A stretch of 5,294 nt of DNA from an uncultured Pseudomonadota bacterium (GTDB lineage Bacteria; Pseudomonadota; Alphaproteobacteria; Rs-D84), in the NCBI GenBank assembly GCA_946628805.1, contig CAMOXB010000078.1, positions 1-5,294 of the forward strand, read 5' to 3'. Positions 1-5,294 of this stretch are shown piece after piece. Position numbers and translations under genes: made by a program. The stretch's first letter is position 1, and the number at the start of each line of letters is the position of its first letter. The notes beneath the pieces are model-generated. The model did no database searches. It saw only the letters and a program-made list of their open reading frames with translations, and was not told where the DNA came from.

Positions 1-2769
1 CGTTGCAACAACACGTCCACCACCGTTTCCACCATTTGGTCCCAAATCAATAATCCAATCGGCAGTTTTTATAACCTCTAAATTATGTTCAATGACGATA
101 ACTGTATTGCCCTGGTCAACAAATTCGTGCAATACCGACAATAACGATTTTATATCTTCGAAATGAAGTCCTGTGGTTGGTTCGTCCAAGATATATATAG
201 TTTGCCCTGTGCTGCGTGCCGCCAATTCCTTGGATAATTTTATACGTTGGGCTTCACCACCTGATAAATCCAATGAACTTTGCCCCAGTTTAATATAGTC
301 CAATCCCACGCGTTTTAATAATTCCAATTTACGTGCAATTTGTGGAACATTAATAAAGAATCTGTATGCTTCTTCGACTGTCATATTTAATACATCGGCA
401 ATGGATTTACCTTTGTATTTAACAGCCAAAGTTTCGTCATTATAACGCTGGCCATGGCATTTATCACATTCAACATAAATATCCGCCAAGAAATTCATTT
501 CGATTTTTATCTGACCGTCACCCTGGCATGCTTCGCATCGACCACCTTTGACATTGAAAGAGAATCGACCAGCATCATATCCACGTGTTTTTGCTTCGGG
601 TAAATTTGCAAAGAAATCACGAATGTTATTAAATACACCAACATATGTTGCCGGATTACTGCGCGGACTGCGTCCAATTGGTGATTGGTCAATATCAACC
701 ACTTTGTCTATATTTTCCATACCGCGAATTATATCGTGCGCCCCTGTTTCCATTTTCGAATTATAAAGCGCGCGCATAATCGCCGGATAAAGCGTATCCA
801 ACAATAGTGTTGATTTTCCAGACCCAGAAACCCCAGTTAATGCAATGAATTTGCCCAACGGGAAATCAACCGTTACATTTTTCAGGTTGTTTTCACGTGC
901 GCCTTCGATTCTGATAACTTTGCCATTACCGGCACGACGTTTCTTTGGCACTTCGATTTTACGTTTACCGGATAAATATTGCCCAGTTAATGAATCTGGA
1001 TTTTTAATAACTTGGGCTGGGGTTCCATGCGCAATAACATTACCACCATTTATGCCTGCCCCACGACCAATATCAACCAAATAATCCGCTGCACGCATCA
1101 TATCTTCGTCGTGTTCAACAACGATGACCGAATTATCTTTATCGCGTAACATTTTCAATGTATCGATTAATTTATCGTTATCGCTTTGATGTAATCCAAT
1201 TGACGGTTCGTCCAGAACATATAAAACCCCGGACAGACCACTGCCAATTTGAGATGCTAAACGAATACGTTGGGCTTCACCACCCGACAATGTTCCTGCC
1301 ATACGCGACATTGTTAAATACCCCAAACCAACGTTTTGCAAGAAATACAGACGTGATGTAATTTCACGCAAAACCATTGATGCGATATCGTTTTCTTTCT
1401 TGGTTAAATGATTTGGCAAATCTTGGAACCAGCGCAACGAATCGTCAATTGACATATCGCATACGTCCATAATATCACAGCCATTAATTTTGATACATAA
1501 TGCCTGGATATTTAATCGTTTACCATGGCAAACCGGGCAAGGCTTTTCCGATTGATATTTTGATAATTCTGCACGTGTTGCATCGCTGTCTGATTCACGC
1601 AAACGACGTTCCAGATTTGGGATTACACCTTCATACGGTTTTTCATATACATATCCGTTCCAATTAATTTTTATTGGATCATCGCCTGTGCCGTATAAAA
1701 TAATTTCTTTATCTTTATCAGACAAAGTATGCCATGGCTTTGATAATGGAATCTTGTATTTTTTATGCAAAGCATCCATAACGTGTTCATATTGGCTTAA
1801 CATACCACCACGCGACCATGGCGCAATTGCACCACCCAATATAGATTTTGAAGGATCCGGAACAACCAAATCCGGTGATATATTTAATTGCACACCCAAA
1901 CCATCACAGGCACTGCACGCACCCATCGGCGCATTAAACGAAAACAATCGCGGTTCGATTTTTGGGACTGTAAATCCAGACACTGGGCATGCGTATTCTT
2001 GGGAATAAAGGGAATCTTCGTTTGTATCCAGACGATGAACAATTACCGCCCCAGGAACCAAACGTAAAGACGCTTCAAAAGATGCATAAAGACGCGATTT
2101 GAATTCATCCAGTTCATCACCAGTTAATTCAGAATCCGGCATGGCGACACGGTCAATAATAACCATAATGTTATGCTTTTTATTTTTATCCAACGGTGGC
2201 ACAGACGATAAATCATAAAGTGTTCCATCAACAATTGCGCGCTGATAGCCCTGTTTGATTAAAAACGCGATTTCTTTCTTGTATTCGCCTTTGCGATCGC
2301 GAACCATTGGCGCCATTATATAAAATTTTACACCATGCGGAATTTTCAGTGTCCATTCGACCATTTCTGCAATCGTCTGGGATTTAATTGGCAAACCCGT
2401 AACCGGGGAATACGGAATACCAATACGCGCCCAAAGCAAGCGTAAATAATCATAAATTTCCGTAACGGTCCCAACGGTCGAACGTGGATTGCGCGATGTC
2501 GTCTTTTGTTCAATAGAAATTGCCGGTGACAAACCTTCGATTAAATCAACATCTGGCTTTTTCTGCATGTCCAAGAATTGACGCGCATATGACGACAAAG
2601 ATTCAACGTATCTGCGTTGACCTTCGGCATAAATGGTGTTAAATGCCAACGATGATTTGCCCGACCCAGATACGCCAGTCAAGACCACCAATTTGTTTTT
2701 TGGCAGATCTAAATCAATATTCTTAAGATTGTTTTCGCGTGCACCGCGAATTTTTATCATTCCAGTCAT
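1..2769 (-). CDS. uvrA: UvrABC excinuclease subunit A (3' end beyond window)
   Basis: UvrA is the ATP-dependent damage sensor of nucleotide excision repair. It acts as a dimer and loads UvrB at DNA lesions. The frame is open for 923 codons from the ATG at 2769 to base 1; E. coli UvrA has 940 residues, so only a short C-terminal tail is missing. Visible in order: Walker [11 protein letters not shown] (31-40); UvrB-binding/insertion region (about 85-250); first zinc module C261...C285/C288 with Ser264 where the second Cys normally sits; CPVC at 411-414; ABC signature LSGGEAQ (494-500) with Walker B VLDEPS (518-523); second Walker A GVSGSGKS (646-653); complete second zinc finger C745, C748, C768, C771; second LSGGEAQ (835-841) and ILDEPT (860-865). 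The ATG is fixed by the family N-terminus ([14 protein letters not shown]). No Shine-Dalgarno precedes it. It lies 50 bp downstream of rodZ with no visible terminator, so co-transcription is possible. Identity is certain. Confidence 0.98.
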   Translation of the reverse strand, partial: MTGMIKIRGARENNLKNIDLDLPKNKLVVLTGVSGSGKSSLAFNTIYAEGQRRYVESLSSYARQFLDMQKKPDVDLIEGLSPAISIEQKTTSRNPRSTVGTVTEIYDYLRLLWARIGIPYSPVTGLPIKSQTIAEMVEWTLKIPHGVKFYIMAPMVRDRKGEYKKEIAFLIKQGYQRAIVDGTLYDLSSVPPLDKNKKHNIMVIIDRVAMPDSELTGDELDEFKSRLYASFEASLRLVPGAVIVHRLDTNEDSLYSQEYACPVSGFTVPKIEPRLFSFNAPMGACSACDGLGVQLNISPDLVVPDPSKSILGGAIAPWSRGGMLSQYEHVMDALHKKYKIPLSKPWHTLSDKDKEIILYGTGDDPIKINWNGYVYEKPYEGVIPNLERRLRESDSDATRAELSKYQSEKPCPVCHGKRLNIQALCIKINGCDIMDVCDMSIDDSLRWFQDLPNHLTKKENDIASMVLREITSRLYFLQNVGLGYLTMSRMAGTLSGGEAQRIRLASQIGSGLSGVLYVLDEPSIGLHQSDNDKLIDTLKMLRDKDNSVIVVEHDEDMMRAADYLVDIGRGAGINGGNVIAHGTPAQVIKNPDSLTGQYLSGKRKIEVPKKRRAGNGKVIRIEGARENNLKNVTVDFPLGKFIALTGVSGSGKSTLLLDTLYPAIMRALYNSKMETGAHDIIRGMENIDKVVDIDQSPIGRSPRSNPATYVGVFNNIRDFFANLPEAKTRGYDAGRFSFNVKGGRCEACQGDGQIKIEMNFLADIYVECDKCHGQRYNDETLAVKYKGKSIADVLNMTVEEAYRFFINVPQIARKLELLKRVGLDYIKLGQSSLDLSGGEAQRIKLSKELAARSTGQTIYILDEPTTGLHFEDIKSLLSVLHEFVDQGNTVIVIEHNLEVIKTADWIIDLGPNGGNGGGRVVAT
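242..261 (-). repeat. 20-bp direct repeat, copy 1 (uvrA second ABC signature)
   Basis: These 20 bases are identical to 1265-1284. Both copies encode the GGEAQRI part of the LSGGEAQRI signature in the two ATPase halves of UvrA. The copies lie 1023 bp apart, a multiple of three. The internal duplication of the ABC protein explains them. Confidence 0.85.
1265..1284 (-). repeat. 20-bp direct repeat, copy 2 (uvrA first ABC signature)
   Basis: This is the partner of 242-261, with the same codons for GGEAQRI in the N-terminal ATPase half of UvrA. It is not a mobile-element trace. Confidence 0.85.
1906..1989 (-). other. UvrA first zinc module with Cys-to-Ser change
   Basis: This is residues 261-288 of UvrA. 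The usual pattern is CPxCG...CxxC; here it is CPVSG...CSAC, so three of four cysteines remain (C261, C285, C288) and residue 264 is Ser. From memory, alphaproteobacterial UvrAs commonly share CPVSG, which makes this a lineage marker rather than a defect. The surrounding EPRLFSFN and CDGLGV blocks are intact, so the fold is probably kept. Confidence 0.8.
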
Positions 2770-2819
2770 AGTGAATATATAATTATAAACTGTAAAAAAT
2801 CAATATATGGGCAATAAAA
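2770..2819 (-). promoter_or_regulatory. rodZ-uvrA spacer, possible weak uvrA promoter
   Basis: This 50-bp, very AT-rich spacer separates the rodZ stop from the uvrA ATG. On the minus strand TTGATT (2803-2798) is followed after 16 bp by TATATA (2781-2776), then 6 bp and the uvrA ATG. A consensus TATAAT also lies at 2787-2782, but it has no well-spaced -35. No G-rich ribosome-binding site and no terminator hairpin are seen. Either uvrA is read from rodZ transcripts, or it starts as a leaderless mRNA here. Such matches are easily found by chance in AT-rich DNA. I see no recognisable LexA box. Confidence 0.35.
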
Positions 2820-3692
2820 TTATTCTGCAAATCCGACCGATTTCAATGCGTCAGGTGACATAGAAATCCCGGTTTTCTTTGTATTTGCAGGTCCTAATTT
2901 TTTTATCAATTGACCATCAACCCAAACATCAATCGCGCCAACATTACCAAAAGTCGCCTTTAAATTACCTTTATTTGGCATATAATAAACGTCCCCAGGT
3001 ATTAAAACACGTGAAAATTCACTGTTGCCACGGGCGTCTTCGATTTTTACCCATGATTCTTTTTCAGCCTGTAATACAACACGTGCTTCTTTGGCGTTCT
3101 TGGATTCAAATTTTTCGTGTATTGGGTATCTGAAATCCGGTTCTTTTACTGTAATTGTTGCAACGTTTTCAGATACTTTTGCAATATCATTAGTTTCATT
3201 TGTTGTTTTTCCACCAAACAAAAGCAAAGATAATACAATAACAAACAATAATGCGCCTGTCCCAGATGCAAACCAAACCCAATGTTTTTTCACATAATTA
3301 ATCGATGTTTTCAGCCATTTTAACAATAATTCACGATTGACTTTTGTGTTTTGTTTTTGCTTTGGTGCAATCACCACTACTTCTTCGTCATCATCATCAG
3401 ATTTTTCTTCTTTGATAATTCCTAATTCTTTTTTCAGTTTCAAAATAACTTCATCTGGGTCTAAACCTAATTCAACCGCATAACTGCGCGCAAAGCCCAA
3501 GATATAAACATCTTCGGGAATAACGCGATAATTGCCCTCTTCCAATGCGGTTAAAAATTCTTCGCGGATGCAAAGCAATTTTGCAATTGTTGAAATTTCA
3601 CGTTTTCTGCGACCTGTGGTACGCGCATTTTTTAACATTTCGCCCGCTGTCATTTCTAACATTGGTGCAATTATTTCTTGTTGTTCGTTCAT
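2820..3692 (-). CDS. rodZ: RodZ-like HTH and DUF4115 membrane protein
   Basis: This is a 290-residue bitopic protein of the RodZ family, which links the MreB cytoskeleton to the cell-wall elongation machinery at the inner membrane. Residues 15-90 form the Xre-type helix-turn-helix (HTH_25), with the typical ALEEGNY...P and YxxGFxRSYA (63-72) blocks and then LGLDPDEV. An acidic linker EEKSDDDDEE (95-104) and a basic stretch precede one transmembrane segment (about 138-160). A periplasmic DUF4115 domain (about 204-270) shows the usual ESWVKIEDARG...IPGD...FGNVGAIDVWVDG pattern. I chose the ATG at 3692 because AAGGGGA lies 6 nt upstream. An in-frame TTG at 3743 would add 17 residues but would overlap the dusB stop and falls on the promoter -35. 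In many proteobacteria rodZ sits beside ispG; here it lies between dusB and uvrA. The family call is secure. A shape role is inferred from the family, and no mreB is in the window. Confidence 0.88.
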   Translation of the reverse strand: MNEQQEIIAPMLEMTAGEMLKNARTTGRRKREISTIAKLLCIREEFLTALEEGNYRVIPEDVYILGFARSYAVELGLDPDEVILKLKKELGIIKEEKSDDDDEEVVVIAPKQKQNTKVNRELLLKWLKTSINYVKKHWVWFASGTGALLFVIVLSLLLFGGKTTNETNDIAKVSENVATITVKEPDFRYPIHEKFESKNAKEARVVLQAEKESWVKIEDARGNSEFSRVLIPGDVYYMPNKGNLKATFGNVGAIDVWVDGQLIKKLGPANTKKTGISMSPDALKSVGFAE

Positions 3693-3698
3693 TGTAAA

Positions 3699-3705
3699 TC
3701 CCCTT
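3699..3705 (-). promoter_or_regulatory. Shine-Dalgarno of rodZ
   Basis: AAGGGGA on the minus strand ends 6 nt before the ATG at 3692. It is the only clear ribosome-binding site in the window, and it decides the rodZ start against the upstream TTG. Confidence 0.8.
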
Positions 3706-3714
3706 GATACCGAT

Positions 3715-3743
3715 ATGTTATGATAGAATTTGTCAGATGTCAA
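3715..3743 (-). promoter_or_regulatory. Sigma-70-type promoter of rodZ overlapping the dusB stop
   Basis: On the minus strand a perfect -35 TTGACA (3743-3738) is followed by a 17-bp spacer and a -10 TAACAT (3720-3715, four of six consensus bases). Transcription would start near 3708, giving a leader of about 16 nt that just holds the rodZ Shine-Dalgarno. The TGA stop of dusB (3742-3740) lies inside the -35 hexamer. The exact -35, ideal spacing and sensible leader make this convincing, though it is unproven. Confidence 0.7.
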
Positions 3744-4654
3744 TTAATGCACCAAAATTCTTTTATAATTTTTTTTAATTCTGTCGCATCCAGAATCTGA
3801 TTGACCTTTATTCGAAATTGCGCAGAATTTGGCATACCCGACGAATACCATGCGGCGTGTTTTCGAAACATTGGAACCCCAGATTTTTCACCGTAATATT
3901 CCAATATTAATTCCAAATGTTGCAATGCAACAACACCAACGTTTTCTGGCGCATTACATGTTCCGCAAATTTCGCCAACAATCCACGGTTTACCCAATAA
4001 CCCACGTCCAATCATTGCACCGTCATATCCCATTTTTTGGACACGTTCAATATCTTCAAGGCTTTTCAAATCGCCATTCGCAATAATTGGAATTGGTAAA
4101 TTTGGCTTTGGTGGTAATTCGGCATTTCCCGCATAACCTTGGGCGCGTGTCCGTCCATGAACTGTCGCAAACGAAGCCCCAGAAAGCGCGGCAACCCGTA
4201 CCAAATCTTGCCAGTCTTTATGCGCATCATCCCAACCAAGACGTGTTTTTATTGACACTGGTATTTTTACCGATTTAACACAACTTTCAATTATACGTCC
4301 TGCCAATGCATGATCGCGCATTAAAAACGCACCTGCCCCGGCACGGGTTGCAACCTTTGGTACCGGGCATCCCATATTTATATCAATCCATTTTGCGCCG
4401 TTATCTTGCAATATCTTGGCAGCTTCGCCCATCAAATATGGATCTGCACCAAATATTTGCGCACCAACATTGCCTTCGTCACGATAATCATCAAAATTAC
4501 GAATACAGTTTTTATGCCCATCAACCAATGAATGACACGATATCATTTCAGTTACCATTGAAACATCTGGGGCAAACGAACGCAATACACGACGAAACGG
4601 TTTGTCGGTTATTCCCGCAAGCGGTGCAGTAAAAATTTGATTATTCATAAACAT
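3740..4654 (-). CDS. dusB: tRNA-dihydrouridine synthase, DusB/NifR3 type
   Basis: This is a flavin (FMN) enzyme that uses NADPH to reduce specific uridines in the tRNA D-loop to dihydrouridine in the cytosol. From the ATG at 4654 it has 304 residues, slightly shorter than E. coli DusB (about 320). The N-terminal TIM barrel shows TAPLAGITDKPFR (9-21), DINMGCPVPKV (91-101) with the catalytic general acid Cys96, IKTRLGW with Lys136, VHGRTRAQGYAG with His166, IIANGD (190-195) and the phosphate-binding AMIGRG (213-218). The C-terminal helical tRNA-binding part keeps FRKHAAWYSSGMP...FRIKVNQI, typical of DusB/NifR3. Start alternatives are ATGs at 4675, 4654 and 4648. I prefer 4654 because a TATTAT -10 lies 7 nt before it; 4648 (MNNQ) is nearly as good. 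Extending to 4750 would run through ftsB on the other strand and adds no family sequence. The stop is TGA. DusB versus a neighbouring Dus subtype is inferred from the motifs. Confidence 0.9.
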   Translation of the reverse strand: MFMNNQIFTAPLAGITDKPFRRVLRSFAPDVSMVTEMISCHSLVDGHKNCIRNFDDYRDEGNVGAQIFGADPYLMGEAAKILQDNGAKWIDINMGCPVPKVATRAGAGAFLMRDHALAGRIIESCVKSVKIPVSIKTRLGWDDAHKDWQDLVRVAALSGASFATVHGRTRAQGYAGNAELPPKPNLPIPIIANGDLKSLEDIERVQKMGYDGAMIGRGLLGKPWIVGEICGTCNAPENVGVVALQHLELILEYYGEKSGVPMFRKHAAWYSSGMPNSAQFRIKVNQILDATELKKIIKEFWCIN

Positions 4655-4666
4655 TTGTGATATAAT
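4637..4666 (+). promoter_or_regulatory. Extended -10 promoter of the ftsB-like gene
   Basis: TTGATT (4637-4642), an 18-bp spacer and a perfect TATAAT (4661-4666) preceded by TGA, giving the extended -10 pattern TGnTATAAT. The ATG at 4674 begins 7 nt after the -10 box, so the predicted start of transcription falls at 4673-4674. That leaves no room for a ribosome-binding site and implies a leaderless or near-leaderless mRNA. The -35 lies inside the first codons of dusB. Confidence 0.75.
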
Positions 4667-4689
4667 AGACGACATGAAGGAAAAAATCA
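4662..4689 (-). promoter_or_regulatory. Divergent promoter of dusB sharing the same -10 region
   Basis: On the minus strand TTGATT (4689-4684), a 16-bp spacer and TATTAT (4667-4662) are followed after 7 nt by an ATG at 4654. The -10 shares 5 bp with the plus-strand TATAAT, and the -35 lies inside the first codons of the ftsB-like gene. The predicted dusB mRNA is also leaderless, or has only a 6-nt leader if translation begins at 4648. Confidence 0.55.
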
Positions 4690-5006
4690 AAAATTTCTTT
4701 GTATTTTTAAAAAACGCATGGACAACCAGTTCACGCGGAAAAATCGGCATTATATTAATGCTGTTATCGATATTTTTCTTTGTGCGTCTTTTTTACGGAA
4801 CACGTAATGTGCAAAGTTTTATTATAAACGCGTGGCATTTGAATCGTGAACGCGCCGAATTAGCAATTGCCCAGAAAGAATTACAACAAATTCAACACCA
4901 TATATATTTATTACAACACCCAAATTCTTCGTCTGATTATATCCAAGAATTGGGATTACAGACTCTGAATTTGGGCGATAGCGATTTCAAAGAATTAAAA
5001 ATTTAA
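4674..5006 (+). CDS. ftsB: FtsB/DivIC-like septum formation initiator protein
   Basis: This is a 110-residue single-pass membrane protein with the layout of the septum formation initiator family (FtsB/DivIC), whose members bridge FtsL and FtsQ in the divisome. A basic cytoplasmic N-terminus (1-22) precedes a transmembrane helix (about 23-41). A periplasmic helical, coiled-coil-like segment (about 50-80, rich in Leu, Glu and Gln) follows. The C-terminal block SSDYIQELGLQTLNLGDSDF (86-105) resembles the family's DYIEExAREELGLxxPGE motif. The cytoplasmic tail is much longer than in E. coli FtsB, which has only a few residues there. The ATG at 4674 is the only sensible start, since the next Met is inside the membrane helix. 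Alphaproteobacterial ftsB-like genes usually sit near eno and pdhA; that context is absent here. Primary-sequence conservation is weak in this family, so the name rests on architecture and the C-terminal motif. An FtsL-like role is the main alternative. Confidence 0.68.
   Translation: MKEKIKNFFVFLKNAWTTSSRGKIGIILMLLSIFFFVRLFYGTRNVQSFIINAWHLNRERAELAIAQKELQQIQHHIYLLQHPNSSSDYIQELGLQTLNLGDSDFKELKI
5003..5006. other. Tail-to-tail overlap of the ftsB and tspO stop codons
   Basis: The palindrome TTAA supplies TAA to ftsB (5004-5006) on the plus strand and TAA to tspO (5005-5003) on the minus strand. No hairpin terminator is visible on either side, so each transcript must extend into the other gene. 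Confidence 0.95.
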
Positions 5007-5294
5007 TTCAAATAAATTATCATTCCATTTAAATAAAATGCAAACATTAACCATAATATATATGGCAACACCAACCAAAATGCTGCATGACTGATACGGA
5101 AAAACGAACGCGCCATAAATATAGCCGTCACTATCAATGCTGTTAATATTATCAGCGCAACTTCTGGTAATCCGGCACCAAAGAACGCAAATGACCACAA
5201 CGCATTAAATATTATATTTATCGCAAATAAAATATATGCGTTTGTTTTATCATATCGACGATTTGTATTTGATTTATTCATAACCAAGAACAAC
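5003..5294 (-). CDS. tspO: TspO/MBR family protein, C-terminal part (5' end beyond window)
   Basis: This is the last 96 residues of a TspO/MBR (tryptophan-rich sensory protein, translocator) membrane protein. The family has about 155-160 residues and five transmembrane helices, binds porphyrins and related ligands, and modulates tetrapyrrole or stress responses in some alphaproteobacteria. Seen here: the end of helix 2 (LFLVMNK), helix 3 with the family block NIIFNALWSFAFFG (26-39), helix 4 (about 45-65) and helix 5 with LPYILWLMFAFYLN (76-89), matching the family's LPYLLWVSFATYLN. The frame continues off the right edge, so helix 1 and its ligand-loop residues are not visible. The ATG at 5282-5280 (MNKSN) is internal, since family sequence continues upstream of it. 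The TAA stop overlaps the ftsB stop tail to tail. The physiological ligand cannot be inferred from this half. Confidence 0.88.
   Translation of the reverse strand, partial: LFLVMNKSNTNRRYDKTNAYILFAINIIFNALWSFAFFGAGLPEVALIILTALIVTAIFMARSFFRISHAAFWLVLPYILWLMFAFYLNGMIIYLN

Noticed and set aside
242..1284. 20-bp direct repeats 1023 bp apart as a mobile-element or recombination scar
   Set aside because: Both encode the same ABC signature in the two homologous halves of UvrA, so ancestral domain duplication explains them.
1688..2008. Plus-strand open frame of 106 codons inside uvrA, and other plus-strand frames at 548-1361
   Set aside because: uvrA is clearly coding on the opposite strand with conserved motifs throughout. 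These are antisense shadows with no recognisable domain.
3384..3402. ATC-type triplet run in rodZ as a possible phase-variable microsatellite
   Set aside because: It encodes the acidic linker DDDDEE with mixed codons. It is only three or four perfect units, and length changes would be in frame.
3693..3743. N-terminal extension of RodZ from a TTG at 3743
   Set aside because: It overlaps the dusB stop, has no ribosome-binding site and occupies the rodZ promoter. The ATG at 3692 has a good SD and matches the family layout.
4306..4632. Plus-strand open frame of 108 codons opposite dusB, and smaller ones at 3829-4278
   Set aside because: They are antisense shadows of a well-conserved enzyme, with His/Gln-rich low-quality translations and no start signals.
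4655..4750. Long N-terminal extension of DusB (start at 4750 or the ATG at 4675)
   Set aside because: The added residues are antisense to ftsB and its promoter and do not resemble any Dus N-terminus. The family sequence begins at about MNNQIFTAPLAG.
1..5294. UGA recoded as tryptophan (code 4), as in some reduced genomes
   Set aside because: Tryptophans in UvrA, RodZ, DusB, FtsB and TspO are encoded by TGG, no in-frame TGA occurs inside any of these genes, and dusB ends with TGA at its expected length.

Overview
The window looks like a housekeeping stretch from an AT-rich alphaproteobacterium. The evidence is a UvrA whose first zinc module reads CPVSG where most bacteria have CPxCG (a variant I recall from alphaproteobacterial UvrAs), a RodZ-like HTH/DUF4115 membrane protein, a DusB/NifR3-type enzyme and a short FtsB-like protein. 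AT-rich codon choice (AAA, TTA/TTG, GAA), with TGG for Trp and TGA used as a stop, fits the standard bacterial code and an uncultivated, host-associated or gut-type lineage. The exact taxon cannot be read from the sequence.

Layout: 1-2769 (minus) is uvrA, nearly complete, with only the last few residues lost off the left edge. 2820-3692 (minus) is rodZ. 3740-about 4654 (minus) is dusB. These three lie head to tail with gaps of 47-50 bp. 4674-5006 (plus) is an ftsB-like septum protein, divergent from dusB across about 20 bp. 5003-5294 (minus) is the C-terminal part of a TspO/MBR membrane protein, convergent with ftsB and sharing 4 bp with it at the stop codons. There is no gap above 300 bp, and I see no RNA gene, mobile element or CRISPR array.

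The genes cover separate core functions: nucleotide excision repair (UvrA), cell shape (RodZ), tRNA dihydrouridylation (DusB), division (FtsB-like) and a tetrapyrrole-linked membrane protein (TspO). They do not form one pathway. The most interesting part is the expression architecture. dusB and ftsB appear to be driven from one near-symmetric bidirectional promoter with overlapping -10 boxes. Each predicted transcript starts at or within a base or two of an ATG, which suggests leaderless mRNAs. rodZ has a separate promoter whose -35 box contains the dusB stop codon, and it is the only gene here with a clear Shine-Dalgarno. uvrA has none. I found no convincing undescribed multi-gene system.
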